A DNA stretch of 64,000 nt from an uncultured Oscillospiraceae bacterium (GTDB taxonomy: Bacteria; Bacillota; Clostridia; Oscillospirales; Ruminococcaceae), in contig CASGAN010000001.1 of the NCBI GenBank assembly GCA_949299455.1, positions 124,001 to 188,000 of the forward strand. The letters run 5' to 3'. Shown piece by piece: positions 42,155 to 50,658 of the stretch. Position numbers and translations under genes: made by a program. The notes beneath the pieces are model-generated. The model was not told the DNA's origin, ran no database searches, and saw only the letters and a program-made list of their open reading frames with translations. The first letter of the stretch is position 1. Each line of letters starts with the position of its first letter.

Positions 42155-42162
42155 TTGTTATG

Positions 42163-42203
42163 AAAAACATCTGTGATGGGTATTGCATCGCAGATGTTTT
42201 TTT
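42163..42203 (+). terminator. Intrinsic terminator
   Basis: AAAAACATCTGTGATG pairs with CATCGCAGATGTTTTT (one G-T) around a 7-nt loop, followed by T residues. Confidence 0.85.
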
Positions 42204-42302
42204 ATGTCGAAATCACCCGAACTTTATGAAAATCCGGCACCCGCTTTTTTAAAAAAGTCAGCAATATGTCCAAATAAAGAGATGCTTTTTTGGTAGTATA
42301 CG

Positions 42303-42344
42303 CATTTGAAAATATTTGACAGACAATATTTTCAAATGTATAAT
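42303..42344 (+). promoter_or_regulatory. Promoter covered by a perfect 14-bp inverted repeat
   Basis: TTGACA (42316-42321) and TATAAT (42339-42344) have a 17-bp spacer. CATTTGAAAATATT (42303-42316) and AATATTTTCAAATG (42325-42338) form a perfect inverted repeat with an 8-bp centre, reaching from before -35 to the edge of -10. This is a strong repressor-operator candidate. Confidence 0.75.
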
Positions 42345-42376
42345 AAGATTATAAACATTGAGAGAAGGTGAACCCC

Positions 42377-42406
42377 ATGCACGAGGAGGATCATTGGCAT
42401 TCATAG
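42377..42406 (+). CDS. Possible 9-residue leader peptide
   Basis: ATG at 42377 follows AAGGTG by 6 nt and encodes MHEEDHWHS before TAG. It lies between the operator-promoter and the first gene of the tandem secreted-protein cluster. The histidine and acid content is striking, but a chance short frame is possible. A role in attenuation or metal sensing would be speculation. Confidence 0.3.
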   Translation: MHEEDHWHS

Positions 42407-42437
42407 CGTTAAATGTTGATATGGGAGGTATTAAGAA

Positions 42438-43235
42438 ATGAAAAAGATCGTAAGTATTTTGCTGGTTGTGACATGTCTATTTACAGCAATGATTTTCCCA
42501 AACACCGCATCAGCCGAAAACGAATACAAGATTTTATTTAAAAACGAAGAGGTAACCGATACAGAAGGGTTACTCAATTTGTATAAGGCACAGGAACGAG
42601 TAAAAGCATATAATGCACTGATGAGAAACGAAAACCTACCCCTTACAGAAACAGAAGAAGACCCAAATGAAATTACAGTTGGACAAATTTTAGAGGCAAG
42701 AGAATACAAAAACGGAAGAAAAGAATATACTGCCGCTGTATCAGGAATATCCGCAATCAAAGACGGCAGACTTTTAACCGCAGCAGAAATTCATAATGAA
42801 GCATTCCAAGAGTCTGGTCAATTAGGAAGTGTGGTTGTTCGGCTAAAGGCATATGTCACTTTTTACTACGAGTATGGAATGTATGTTCGGCTCGATAAGG
42901 TTTCGGTAACACTTACAAACAAAGGATTTTCTGATTATGTTAATGCGAAATTAGTATATGGAGTTATTTTGGATTTTGGTTGTTATGAATATAGGGATGA
43001 TAAAGACGTAAGAGGGATGATGTTAAACAATGAATATTCACTTTTTAACACCGAGTATCATAACTATATTCGAATTGATCATTTTCCTCCGGATCAAATG
43101 TCAGGTGGCTGCGATGTCTATATAAATCGTGACATTGAACCCGGCAAATTTGGTTATCAACGAAATCCAGATATACGAATCGACTTTATCAGTCTAGAAA
43201 TCAGAGACTTCTGTTACTCATTCCTGCCGGGCTAA
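42438..43235 (+). CDS. Secreted protein of unknown function
   Basis: This 265-residue protein has a signal peptide of about 26 residues cleaved after TASA, and an all-beta-looking mature part with pairs of tyrosines. It is more AT-rich than its neighbours, which could mean recent acquisition. GGGAGG precedes the ATG. It is the first gene behind the operator-controlled promoter, followed by three tandem lipoproteins. No known domain is recognised. Confidence 0.65.
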   Translation: MKKIVSILLVVTCLFTAMIFPNTASAENEYKILFKNEEVTDTEGLLNLYKAQERVKAYNALMRNENLPLTETEEDPNEITVGQILEAREYKNGRKEYTAAVSGISAIKDGRLLTAAEIHNEAFQESGQLGSVVVRLKAYVTFYYEYGMYVRLDKVSVTLTNKGFSDYVNAKLVYGVILDFGCYEYRDDKDVRGMMLNNEYSLFNTEYHNYIRIDHFPPDQMSGGCDVYINRDIEPGKFGYQRNPDIRIDFISLEIRDFCYSFLPG

Positions 43236-43269
43236 GGACAAAACCGCTTGAAACATGGGAGGCGTTTTT

Positions 43270-43908
43270 ATGAAATCAAAAAAATGGATTTTCATTCTTT
43301 GTGCACTTCCCGTTTTAATTATCTTGATATACGCATGTCAGGGTGACATTCCGGAATCAGTTTTTCAGTTAAATGGAAAAGACTGCAGAATCGTAACAGA
43401 AGGCGCCAAGCTCTCCCAATATCCGGAGCCGTACTGCTCGCTCAAAAAAGGTGAAACGATCAAAGCCAATGACAAAGCAGAGATCAGAAATGATTTTGAG
43501 GAGCGCCCGTTTTATAAAATCTGGCTTCGCAATGAACAGGAAACCGACTGCGCATACGCCGACGCCAAGATATTTAAGTTTTTCATGCTGGGCGGCGAAC
43601 CGGGCGATATGGTCTATTCCGGTATCACATTCGGCCAGACGGAGGAAGAAACTGACGCGCTCACACTCACTGAGAAATCTCAAATAACAAAAAAGTGTTA
43701 CGCGGGCAGCTTTCCCGATAGTGATTATGAGGCCATTCTTCGCACCCTGCTCTTTAAAGAATTGGGCGAAGACTGGAAAGATCAAATCAAATGGGTGCGT
43801 TATGAATCTCCTGCGGGAGATAAAAACTACTACAGGCTCGAGGTAGTATTTGTTGAAGGAAAGGTTTATGCAATGGGACTACGAGCGGTTTCCTATGTGC
43901 GTTTATGA
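43270..43908 (+). CDS. Tandem paralogous lipoprotein 1
   Basis: This 212-residue protein has a short hydrophobic signal and a lipobox ending YAC (C23). The mature part has the family core YPEPYCSLKKGE, NEQETDCAYADA and FFMLGGEPGDMVYSGITFGQ, shared with the next two genes. The region after GITFGQT differs from its paralogues. The ATG at 43270 follows GGGAGG. The function is unknown; the cysteines in the core may form a disulfide. Confidence 0.7.
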   Translation: MKSKKWIFILCALPVLIILIYACQGDIPESVFQLNGKDCRIVTEGAKLSQYPEPYCSLKKGETIKANDKAEIRNDFEERPFYKIWLRNEQETDCAYADAKIFKFFMLGGEPGDMVYSGITFGQTEEETDALTLTEKSQITKKCYAGSFPDSDYEAILRTLLFKELGEDWKDQIKWVRYESPAGDKNYYRLEVVFVEGKVYAMGLRAVSYVRL

Positions 43909-43964
43909 CATGCTTCTGCCGGGCTGAGGAGAACAAAACCGCTTGAAACATGGAGGTGTTTTTT

Positions 43965-44624
43965 ATGACGATCAGAAAACTTCTCTGCATCCTCTGCACA
44001 TTTTCAATGATCCTTGCACTGACTGCATGCAACAGCGACCAGACATCCACACTAAAAGGCAATGATAACAGCACCGGCGAGGCGGATGACTCCGCTTTCA
44101 CCTTTCAGTTAAACGGAACAGACTGCAGTGTCTATGGCGGCAAAAACAAGCTTTCCGAATATCCGGAGCCGTATTGCTCGCTCAAAAAAGGTGAGAACCT
44201 CAAAGCCGGCATCCAGACGACTGTCAGCTCCGGCTTGAACAAGCAGCCGTTCTATAAAGTCTGGATTAAAAATGATCAGGAGACCGACTGCGCATACAGC
44301 GACGCCAGCATCAGCAGCTTTTTCATGCTGGGCGGCGAACCGGGCGATATGGTCTGTCGCGGTGTGACCTTTGGCCAGACGAAAGAGGAAGTCGACAAAC
44401 TCGCAAATGAATACCCAAACATTGGCTACGGCTCTAATAAATATGAGTCAACGCTTCGTTCCCTGCTCTTCAGCAAATTGGGTGAAAATTGGGCGGATCA
44501 AATCGAAGAGGAATATTACGTCTATCCAAACTGCGGTCCGGATGGACTTGACTTCTATCTGTATGTAGCGTTCCTCGACGGAAAGGTTTATGCGATGGCT
44601 GCGGCACCATTCTATTATTATTAA
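43965..44624 (+). CDS. Tandem paralogous lipoprotein 2
   Basis: This 219-residue protein has a signal peptide with lipobox LTAC (C22), a short Thr/Asn/Asp-rich linker, and the same core as its neighbours (YPEPYCSLKKGE, DQETDCAYSDA, FFMLGGEPGDM). The end VAFLDGKVYAM is also shared. GGAGGTG precedes the ATG. It is predicted to be anchored on the outer face of the membrane. No known domain is recognised. Confidence 0.72.
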   Translation: MTIRKLLCILCTFSMILALTACNSDQTSTLKGNDNSTGEADDSAFTFQLNGTDCSVYGGKNKLSEYPEPYCSLKKGENLKAGIQTTVSSGLNKQPFYKVWIKNDQETDCAYSDASISSFFMLGGEPGDMVCRGVTFGQTKEEVDKLANEYPNIGYGSNKYESTLRSLLFSKLGENWADQIEEEYYVYPNCGPDGLDFYLYVAFLDGKVYAMAAAPFYYY

Positions 44625-44670
44625 ATCCCGTGATGTACGGCGATTTTTTCTCACATGGAGGTGTTTTTTT

Positions 44671-45390
44671 ATGAAGATCAGAAAACTGCTCTGCATCCTC
44701 TGTGCATTTTCAATGATCCTTGCACTGACTGCATGCAAGAGCGACCAGACATCCACACCAAAAGGCAATGAAAACAATACCGAAGAAACAAGCAGTCCTG
44801 CATCCACGCCGGAAAACACGAAATACCAGATCGACAGAACACCTTACCCGGAATCAACGTTTGAGCTGTATGGAAAGGAATGCAGAGTCGTAGCAGAAGG
44901 CGCCAAGCTCTCCGAATATCCGGAGCCGTATTGTTCGCTCAAAAAAGACGAAATGATCAAAGCCGGCGGCAAGGCAGAGATCAGAAATGACTTTGCGGCA
45001 CGCCCGTTTTATAAAATCTGGCTTACCAATGATCAGGAAACCGACTGCGCATATACTGACGCCTGGGTATCGAGATTTTTCCTGCTGGGCGGCGAACCGG
45101 GCGATATGGTCTATCACGGTATCACCTTTGGCCAGACGAAAGAAGAAGTCGATAAAATTGCGGATTCAAACCCGAACATTGGCTATAGTTCCAACGCAGA
45201 TAAGGAACTCCTTCTCAAAGTGCTTTTTAACGAAGTGGGCGATGAATGGGACAATCGAATCACAGAGGAGTATTACATCTATGATGACATCGGCCGGGAC
45301 GGACTCGGCTACAAACTGTATGTCGCATTCCTTGACGGAAAGGTCTATGGAATGGCACTCACTACACATTTCAGTGCGAGCCTGTTTTGA
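44671..45390 (+). CDS. Tandem paralogous lipoprotein 3
   Basis: This 239-residue protein has the same signal peptide and lipobox (LTAC, C22) as lipoprotein 2, a longer linker, and the shared core. It is closest to lipoprotein 1 in the segment KAEIRNDFAARPFYKIWL, so parts of the three genes have been mixed. GGAGGTG precedes the ATG. A terminator follows. The function is unknown. Confidence 0.72.
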   Translation: MKIRKLLCILCAFSMILALTACKSDQTSTPKGNENNTEETSSPASTPENTKYQIDRTPYPESTFELYGKECRVVAEGAKLSEYPEPYCSLKKDEMIKAGGKAEIRNDFAARPFYKIWLTNDQETDCAYTDAWVSRFFLLGGEPGDMVYHGITFGQTKEEVDKIADSNPNIGYSSNADKELLLKVLFNEVGDEWDNRITEEYYIYDDIGRDGLGYKLYVAFLDGKVYGMALTTHFSASLF

Positions 45391-45444
45391 TCATATGCTC
45401 CTGCGTATGTGAACTGGTTTCTTTTCCGCTTAAAAAAGCAAATA

Positions 45445-45476
45445 AAAAAGCACAGGGAAAATTCCCTGTGCTTTTT
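45445..45476. terminator. Bidirectional terminator
   Basis: The stem AAAAAGCACAGGGAA / TTCCCTGTGCTTTTT lies between the lipoprotein cluster and the convergent nifJ gene. Confidence 0.9.
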
Positions 45477-45497
45477 ATTGTTGAATCGGAATACGAA

Positions 45498-48400
45498 TTA
45501 CTCGCCTTTTGCTCTTTCGACCAGTTTTGCGTATTTCTCTTTTGCGTTCTCTTCTGCTTTTGCAAACAGTTCCTCAGCTCTTGCCGGGTTCGAACGTGCC
45601 AGCGAGTTATAACGAACCTCACCCATGATGAAGTCTTTATAGCTTGCTTTCGGCTCTTTGGAATCGAGGGTGAACGGGTTCTTGCCCTCTTTTGCCAGAC
45701 GCGGATCGTAACGGAAGCAATGCCAGTAGCCAGCCTCGACTGCTTTCTTCTCTTCAGTCTGAGCAGTTGCCATACCGGTCTTGATACCGTGGTTGATACA
45801 CGGAGCGTAGCAGATCACGAGCGACGGACCATGGTAGCTCTCTGCTTCCACAAATGCTTTGATGGTCTGGTTGTAGTCAGCACCCATTGCGCACTGTGCA
45901 ACGTAGATGTAGCCGTAGCTCATTGCGATTGCAGCCAGGTCTTTTTTCTTCACTTCTTTACCAGCAGCAGCGAACTGAGCGATTGCGCCGGTCGGAGTGG
46001 ATTTAGAAGCCTGTCCGCCTGTGTTCGAATAAACCTCGGTATCGAATACAAGGATGTTCACATCTTCGCCGGAAGCGAGAACGTGGTCAACGCCGCCGAA
46101 GCCAATGTCATATGCCCATCCGTCGCCGCCGAAGATCCAGACAGATTTTTTCGCAAGGTAATCTTTGCTCTTCAAAATCTCTTTGGATTCGTCGCAGCCG
46201 CAAGCCTCGAGCATGGAAACCAGTGCGTCGGTTGCTTTACGGTTCTCGTTGCCGCAGTTCAAGGTGTTCAGATAGTTATCGATGATCTCTTTCTTCTCGC
46301 CTTCAACTTTCGCGCCGAGTGCTTCGATTTTCTTCACGAGTTTTGTGCGGATGGTGTTCTGAGCCAGGTACATGCCGTAGCCGTACTCTGCGTTATCCTC
46401 GAACAGGGAGTTTGCCCAAGCCGGTCCGAAGCCTGCACGGTTTACGGTGTACGGAGTGGACGGAGCCGAACCGCCCCAGATGGACGAACAGCCTGTTGCG
46501 TTTGCGATGTACATTCTGTCGCCGAACAGCTGGGTAACCAGTTTTGCATACGGAGTCTCGCCGCAGCCTGCGCATGCGCCGGAGAACTCGAGCAGCGGCT
46601 GTTTGAACTGGCTGCCTTTAACGGTGGTCGGTTTGAATTTCTCAAGGAGTTCCGGTTTCTCGGAAACGGTCTGGCCGTAGTTGAAGCCAGCCTGTTTTTC
46701 AACCATCTGGTCAAGCGGAGTCATAACGAGTGCTTTATTGCCTTTTTTGCCCGGGCAAACGTTTGCGCAAGAGCCGCATCCAGTACAGTCAAGCGCAGAA
46801 ACAGTCATAACGAAGTTCATGCCCGGAACACCGGTCATCGGTGCAGACAGTGTGCCTTCCGGAGCGTTTTTGAGCTCTTCGTCGGTCATTGCAACCGGAC
46901 GGATGACTGCATGCGGGCAGACATACGAGCAGAAGTTACACTGGATACAATTCTCCGGATTCCAGTTCGGAACGTCGATTGCGATGCCGCGTTTCTCGTA
47001 AGCGGAGGAACCGAGCGGCAGAACACCGTTTACATAATCGGTGAATGCAGAAACCGGAAGTTTGCTGCCTGCAAACGAGTTGATCGGGTTCTGGATGGAG
47101 TTTACATATTTGAGCACGTCTTCACGGCCGCCCTCAGCTTTAACTGTCAGATCAGTGTCAGCTGCATTTGCCCAAGAAGCCGGATATTCAACTTTCACAA
47201 CGTCCTGTGCACCGCGATCGATTGCGTCGTGGTTCATTTTGACGATGTGCTCGCCTTTTTTGCCGTAGGAAGCGGTTGCAGCGTCTTTCATGTATTTCAC
47301 TGCATCCTCAGCCGGAATGATGTTTGCAAGTTTGAAGAATGCAGACTGGAGAATGGTGTTGATTCTGCCGCCCAGACCGATTTCTTTTGCAATTTTCACG
47401 CCGTCGATGGTGTAGAAGTTAATCTTCTTCTCTGCGATTGCACGTTTCATCTGGCCCGGGAGTTTCTCTTCGAGCTCGTCGAGTGTCCAGCCGCAGTTTA
47501 AGAGGAATGTACCGCCCTCATTCAGGTCAGAGATCATGTCGTATTTGTGGACATACGACGGGTTATGACATGCAACAAAGTCTGCTTTGTTGATGAGGTA
47601 GGTCGATTTGATCGCCGGGTTGCCGAAACGCAGGTGGGAAACGGTCAAGCCGCCCGATTTCTTCGAGTCATAGTCGAAGTAAGCCTGTACGTTCATATCG
47701 GTGTGGTCGCCGATGATCTTGATGGAGTTTTTGTTTGCACCGACTGTACCGTCTGCGCCCAATCCCCAGAATTTGCAGCTTGTGATGCCAGCCGGGGTGG
47801 TGTTCGGGTTCTCTTTGACTTCGAGGGACAGGTTTGTCACGTCGTCAACGATACCGATGGTGAAACGTTTTTTCTCGGTATTTTTGTAAACCGCGATGAT
47901 GTCAGCCGGGGTGGTGTCCTTCGAACCCAAGCCGTAACGGCCTGCATAAACCGGAACGCGGTCAAATTTTGTATCTTTGAGCGCTGCAACAACGTCCAAA
48001 TACAGCGGTTCGCCCTGGGATCCCGGCTCTTTGGTACGATCGAGAACAGTGATCTGTTTTACTGTCTCCGGAATTGCTGCAACCAGTTTGTCTGCGCAGA
48101 ACGGACGATACAGACGAACTTTGACAAGGCCGTATTTGCCGCCGTTTGCGTTCAAGTAGTCGATGGTCTCCTCGATGGTGTCGAGAACAGAGCCCATTGC
48201 AACAATGACGTGCTCTGCATCAGCAGCGCCGTAGTAGTTGAACAGCTGATAGTTTGTGCCGATTTTCTCGTTGACTTTTGCCATGTATTTCTCAACGACA
48301 GCCGGAACGTTTTCATAGTAGGTGTTGCAAGCCTCACGAGCCTGGAAGAAGATATCCGGGTTCTGTGCTGTACCGCGCAGAGTCGGATGCTCCGGGTTCA

Positions 48401-49022
48401 TTGCACGGCTTCTGAATTCGTCGATTGCTTTAAAGTTGACCATGTCAGCGAGGTCTTCGTTATCCCAGCAAGCAACTTTCTGCAGCTCGTGAGAGGTGCG
48501 GAAACCGTCGAAGAAGTGGATGAACGGAACGCGGCCTTCGATTGCAGACATGTGTGCAACAGCGCCTAAATCCATAGCCTCCTGCGGAGAGGTGGAAGCG
48601 AGCATTGCAAAGCCGGTCTGACGGCATGCGTATACGTCGGAGTGGTCACCGAAGATGGACAGTGCATGGGAAGCCAGTGCACGTGCAGAAACGTTGATAA
48701 CGCACGGCAGAAGCTCGCCTGCGATTTTGTACATATTCGGAATCATGAGCAGAAGACCCTGCGAAGCGGTGTATGTGGTTGTCAGTGCGCCGGCAGACAG
48801 CGAGCCGTGAACCGCACCTGCAGCACCGGCCTCGGACTGCATTTCAACAACGCGGACTTTTTCACCGAAGATGTTGAGTTTTCCTTCGGTAGCCCATTTG
48901 TCGGTTACTTCCGCCATGGTGGACGACGGTGTGATCGGGTAGATCGCAGCAACGTCGGTAAAGGCATACGAAGCATAAGCGGCAGCGTTGTTGCCGTCCA
49001 TGGTTTTCATTTTTCTTGCCAT
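45498..49022 (-). CDS. nifJ: Pyruvate:ferredoxin (flavodoxin) oxidoreductase
   Basis: It converts pyruvate and CoA to acetyl-CoA and CO2, reducing ferredoxin, and is central to anaerobic energy metabolism. The 1174-residue single-chain enzyme has the N-terminal pyrimidine-binding domain (YPITPSSTMAE), the CoA-binding domain, and two ferredoxin-like 4Fe-4S sites (CIQCNFCSYVCP and CTGCGSCANVCP). The extra cluster cysteines GACAGCGET and the thiamine-diphosphate motif GGDGWAYDIGFGG with NTGGQASKSTP follow. It is full length and probably highly expressed. It is transcribed alone with its own promoter and a ribosome site AAGGAGG. Confidence 0.97.
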   Translation of the reverse strand: MARKMKTMDGNNAAAYASYAFTDVAAIYPITPSSTMAEVTDKWATEGKLNIFGEKVRVVEMQSEAGAAGAVHGSLSAGALTTTYTASQGLLLMIPNMYKIAGELLPCVINVSARALASHALSIFGDHSDVYACRQTGFAMLASTSPQEAMDLGAVAHMSAIEGRVPFIHFFDGFRTSHELQKVACWDNEDLADMVNFKAIDEFRSRAMNPEHPTLRGTAQNPDIFFQAREACNTYYENVPAVVEKYMAKVNEKIGTNYQLFNYYGAADAEHVIVAMGSVLDTIEETIDYLNANGGKYGLVKVRLYRPFCADKLVAAIPETVKQITVLDRTKEPGSQGEPLYLDVVAALKDTKFDRVPVYAGRYGLGSKDTTPADIIAVYKNTEKKRFTIGIVDDVTNLSLEVKENPNTTPAGITSCKFWGLGADGTVGANKNSIKIIGDHTDMNVQAYFDYDSKKSGGLTVSHLRFGNPAIKSTYLINKADFVACHNPSYVHKYDMISDLNEGGTFLLNCGWTLDELEEKLPGQMKRAIAEKKINFYTIDGVKIAKEIGLGGRINTILQSAFFKLANIIPAEDAVKYMKDAATASYGKKGEHIVKMNHDAIDRGAQDVVKVEYPASWANAADTDLTVKAEGGREDVLKYVNSIQNPINSFAGSKLPVSAFTDYVNGVLPLGSSAYEKRGIAIDVPNWNPENCIQCNFCSYVCPHAVIRPVAMTDEELKNAPEGTLSAPMTGVPGMNFVMTVSALDCTGCGSCANVCPGKKGNKALVMTPLDQMVEKQAGFNYGQTVSEKPELLEKFKPTTVKGSQFKQPLLEFSGACAGCGETPYAKLVTQLFGDRMYIANATGCSSIWGGSAPSTPYTVNRAGFGPAWANSLFEDNAEYGYGMYLAQNTIRTKLVKKIEALGAKVEGEKKEIIDNYLNTLNCGNENRKATDALVSMLEACGCDESKEILKSKDYLAKKSVWIFGGDGWAYDIGFGGVDHVLASGEDVNILVFDTEVYSNTGGQASKSTPTGAIAQFAAAGKEVKKKDLAAIAMSYGYIYVAQCAMGADYNQTIKAFVEAESYHGPSLVICYAPCINHGIKTGMATAQTEEKKAVEAGYWHCFRYDPRLAKEGKNPFTLDSKEPKASYKDFIMGEVRYNSLARSNPARAEELFAKAEENAKEKYAKLVERAKGE

Positions 49023-49116
49023 TTATTTTTCCTCCTTGAAGTTTTAAACCGCCGGATAGCGGCCGTACAGAACGCCCTCTTAAACGCATAAAAAAACATC
49101 CTGCACACTTATCATC

Positions 49117-49145
49117 ATAATAGCACGTTTGGCGCGTATTGTAAA
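49117..49145 (-). promoter_or_regulatory. nifJ promoter
   Basis: On the minus strand, TTTACA (49140-49145) and TATTAT (49117-49122) are 17 bp apart. The leader is about 85 nt. Confidence 0.7.
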
Positions 49146-49178
49146 GGATTTTTCCGGTTTGTACGCCAAAAAGGACGC

Positions 49179-49224
49179 AAAAAATCCGCTTGCCTGTATA
49201 AAACATCAGTCAAACGGATTTTTT
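49179..49224. terminator. Terminator with a large loop
   Basis: AAAAAATCCG (49179-49188) pairs with CGGATTTTTT (49215-49224) around a 26-nt loop. It lies between the end of the small-gene operon and the nifJ promoter. Confidence 0.65.
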
Positions 49225-49236
49225 GGGTTTCTTTCG

Positions 49237-49524
49237 TCATAAAAGCAGGTAAAAAAGCGCTAAAATCAGCTTCGCGTCCGCCTTTTCACGAATGAGTAAA
49301 AACAAAACTGCCAAAATCAAAAGCGACTCCGAATCGGAAAACAGTGCGTCCAAAAGTCCGAATGATCCCTCGTTTGACTGCGGCTCGGGCGGCGGTTTTT
49401 CTTTTTGTGCCGGTACCGGCGGCTGCTGTACGCGTGTCTGGCTTAATTTGCGCATTTGGGCAACACGGCGCACCGCATCCTTTTGCATTGCAAGAATTTC
49501 CTCGCTTGTATATTCACGCGCCAT
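49237..49524 (-). CDS. Small protein with C-terminal membrane segment
   Basis: This 95-residue protein has a charged N-terminus (EEILAMQKDAVRRVAQMRKL), a Pro/Gln linker and a hydrophobic segment near the C-terminus (SLLILAVLFLLI), followed by ADAKLILALFYLLL. It is the last of three small genes in a minus-strand set. No family is recognised. Its ribosome site is the AAGGTGG before 49524. Confidence 0.55.
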   Translation of the reverse strand: MAREYTSEEILAMQKDAVRRVAQMRKLSQTRVQQPPVPAQKEKPPPEPQSNEGSFGLLDALFSDSESLLILAVLFLLIREKADAKLILALFYLLL

Positions 49525-49542
49525 GCTGTCCCACCTTTCGGT

Positions 49543-49926
49543 TTAAAGCTCAAACTCCGACAAAATCCCGCTTTGCCGCAAAAGTGGCAGCATCGAAAAC
49601 AGCCGCAGCATCTTGACTGCACGGTCGACCTTTGACTGTCTGCGTTCGCTGAAATGCGGCTTTAATGCGAGCAGGAGCTGTGTGTTTTTGTCGTTTGTGT
49701 TCATGTTTTTCATCATCTGGCTGATATTCGCGATCATGTTTACATCAATCGCCGGAGCAGATTCACTTGTCTGCGTATTCTCTTTTGCCGGCGGCTGCAT
49801 CAGCGACGAAAGATCGACCCCGCCCGAATCTCCGCTGCCGCCGAGCATCGACGCGATATTTTGAAGCTGCTTTTGCCCTTCTTCGGAGTTTAGAATCGCT
49901 TTTAATTGCTCAGCCAAGTCCTCCAT
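49543..49926 (-). CDS. Hypothetical helical protein, 127 residues
   Basis: The protein starts MEDLAEQLKAILNSEEGQKQ, has a Gly/Ser patch, a middle linker, and a basic C-terminal part (KPHFSERRQSKVDRAVKMLR) that could bind nucleic acid. The ATG at 49926 follows AAGGAGG and overlaps the previous gene by 17 bp. It shares the start pattern (residues ending in gaps of Gly/Ser) with its upstream neighbour. No known family. Confidence 0.55.
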   Translation of the reverse strand: MEDLAEQLKAILNSEEGQKQLQNIASMLGGSGDSGGVDLSSLMQPPAKENTQTSESAPAIDVNMIANISQMMKNMNTNDKNTQLLLALKPHFSERRQSKVDRAVKMLRLFSMLPLLRQSGILSEFEL

Positions 49927-50170
49927 TGCTGCCGCCTCCTTGTGAAAACCGGCGCAGAAGCGCTTGCGCCTGCGGTGAAGACAGAATCTGTTTTGCAAGT
50001 TCCGGATTGTTTACCGCCTGCGAAAACCGCTTGGCATCCTCGGGCTTCATTGCGCGAAGCAGATTCGAAAAATCGCCGCTATTTACACTTTGTTTTACTT
50101 GATCGGCAGAAACACCCGCCTGTTTGCCCGCCTGCTTAAAAAGTGCGTCCATCATCGGATTTTTTTGCAT
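49910..50170 (-). CDS. Hypothetical helical protein, 86 residues
   Basis: The first gene of the small three-gene set, it starts MQKNPMMDALFKQAGKQAGV and carries the segment KRFSQAVNNPELAKQILSSP, ending in a Gly/Ser tail. AAAGGAG precedes the ATG. It overlaps the next gene, so they are probably co-translated. No known domain is recognised. Confidence 0.55.
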   Translation of the reverse strand: MQKNPMMDALFKQAGKQAGVSADQVKQSVNSGDFSNLLRAMKPEDAKRFSQAVNNPELAKQILSSPQAQALLRRFSQGGGSNGGLG

Positions 50171-50356
50171 GGAGATTCTCCTTTTTTGTTTGTTCCGGCA
50201 GGAATAAACAGCGCCATACCGGTCAATCCTATTGTATGCATCCATTCAAAAAAAGATGAACAGCACGCTGTTTTGCACAAATATCACAACAAGGCATATT
50301 GAAAACATCCTGTTTTTAGTCATCTGACCAAAGCAAAAAAAATATCAAAAAAGCTG

Positions 50357-50385
50357 TTGACAAAAGGCGAATTGTCCGATATAAT
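50357..50385 (+). promoter_or_regulatory. tRNA cluster promoter
   Basis: TTGACA (50357-50362) and TATAAT (50380-50385) have a 17-bp spacer, an exact consensus expected for a stable RNA operon. Confidence 0.88.
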
Positions 50386-50420
50386 AATGCATGTTCTCTC
50401 ACGGAGGATACGACACAAAC

Positions 50421-50497
50421 GGCGGTATAGCTCAGTTGGCTAGAGCATGCGGTTCATACCCGCAGTGTCGTTGGTTCGAATCCGACTACCGCTACCA
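50421..50497 (+). tRNA. tRNA-Met (CAU), elongator
   Basis: It is a 77-nt gene with a complete cloverleaf: acceptor arms GGCGGTA / TACCGCT, anticodon loop TTCATAC, T-arm GTTCGAATC and encoded CCA. The first base pair is G-T rather than the mismatched pair of initiator tRNA, so this is the elongator form. Confidence 0.95.
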
Positions 50498-50503
50498 TAT
50501 TAT

Positions 50504-50578
50504 GGCCCGTTGGTCAAGAGGTTAAGACATCGCCCTTTCACGGCGGAATCGCGAGTTCGATTCTCGCACGGGTCACCA
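50504..50578 (+). tRNA. tRNA-Glu (UUC)
   Basis: It is a 75-nt gene with acceptor GGCCCGT / ACGGGTC, anticodon loop CTTTCAC and encoded CCA. It lies 6 bp after tRNA-Met. Confidence 0.95.
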
Positions 50579-50582
50579 TCAA

Positions 50583-50620
50583 AAAAGCGGCAGGGCAATC
50601 GTTTTGTCGCTTTTATTTTA
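50583..50620 (+). terminator. Terminator between the two tRNA-Glu genes
   Basis: AAAAGCGGCA (50583-50592) pairs with TGTCGCTTTT (50605-50614, one G-T) and is followed by T residues. A second palindrome at 50626-50645 (AAGCAGGAAA / TTTCCTGCTT) lies just before the third tRNA. Confidence 0.65.
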
Positions 50621-50658
50621 AAAACAAGCAGGAAATTTCCTGCTTTGTATATATGAAA

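Larger units (their letters stand above)
43223..44770 (+). repeat. Duplicated gene-junction and lipoprotein leader sequences
   Basis: The junctions at 43223-43269 and 43912-43964 share about 45 bp (CTGCCGGGCT, then ACAAAACCGCTTGAAACATG and a GGAGG site). The first 100 bp of the genes starting at 43965 and 44671, from the ribosome site past the lipobox, are also nearly identical. The cluster therefore grew by tandem duplication of a unit of about 700 bp. Confidence 0.8.

Noticed and set aside
45387..47501. A 704-codon open frame on the plus strand
   Set aside because: It lies entirely opposite nifJ, which has all its motifs; the plus frame reads as a cysteine- and phenylalanine-rich chance translation with no domain.
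47547..48569. A 340-codon plus-strand frame
   Set aside because: It also lies opposite nifJ and has no domain, no ribosome site and unlikely composition.
50447..50656. A 69-codon frame
   Set aside because: It reads through two tRNA genes and has no ribosome site.
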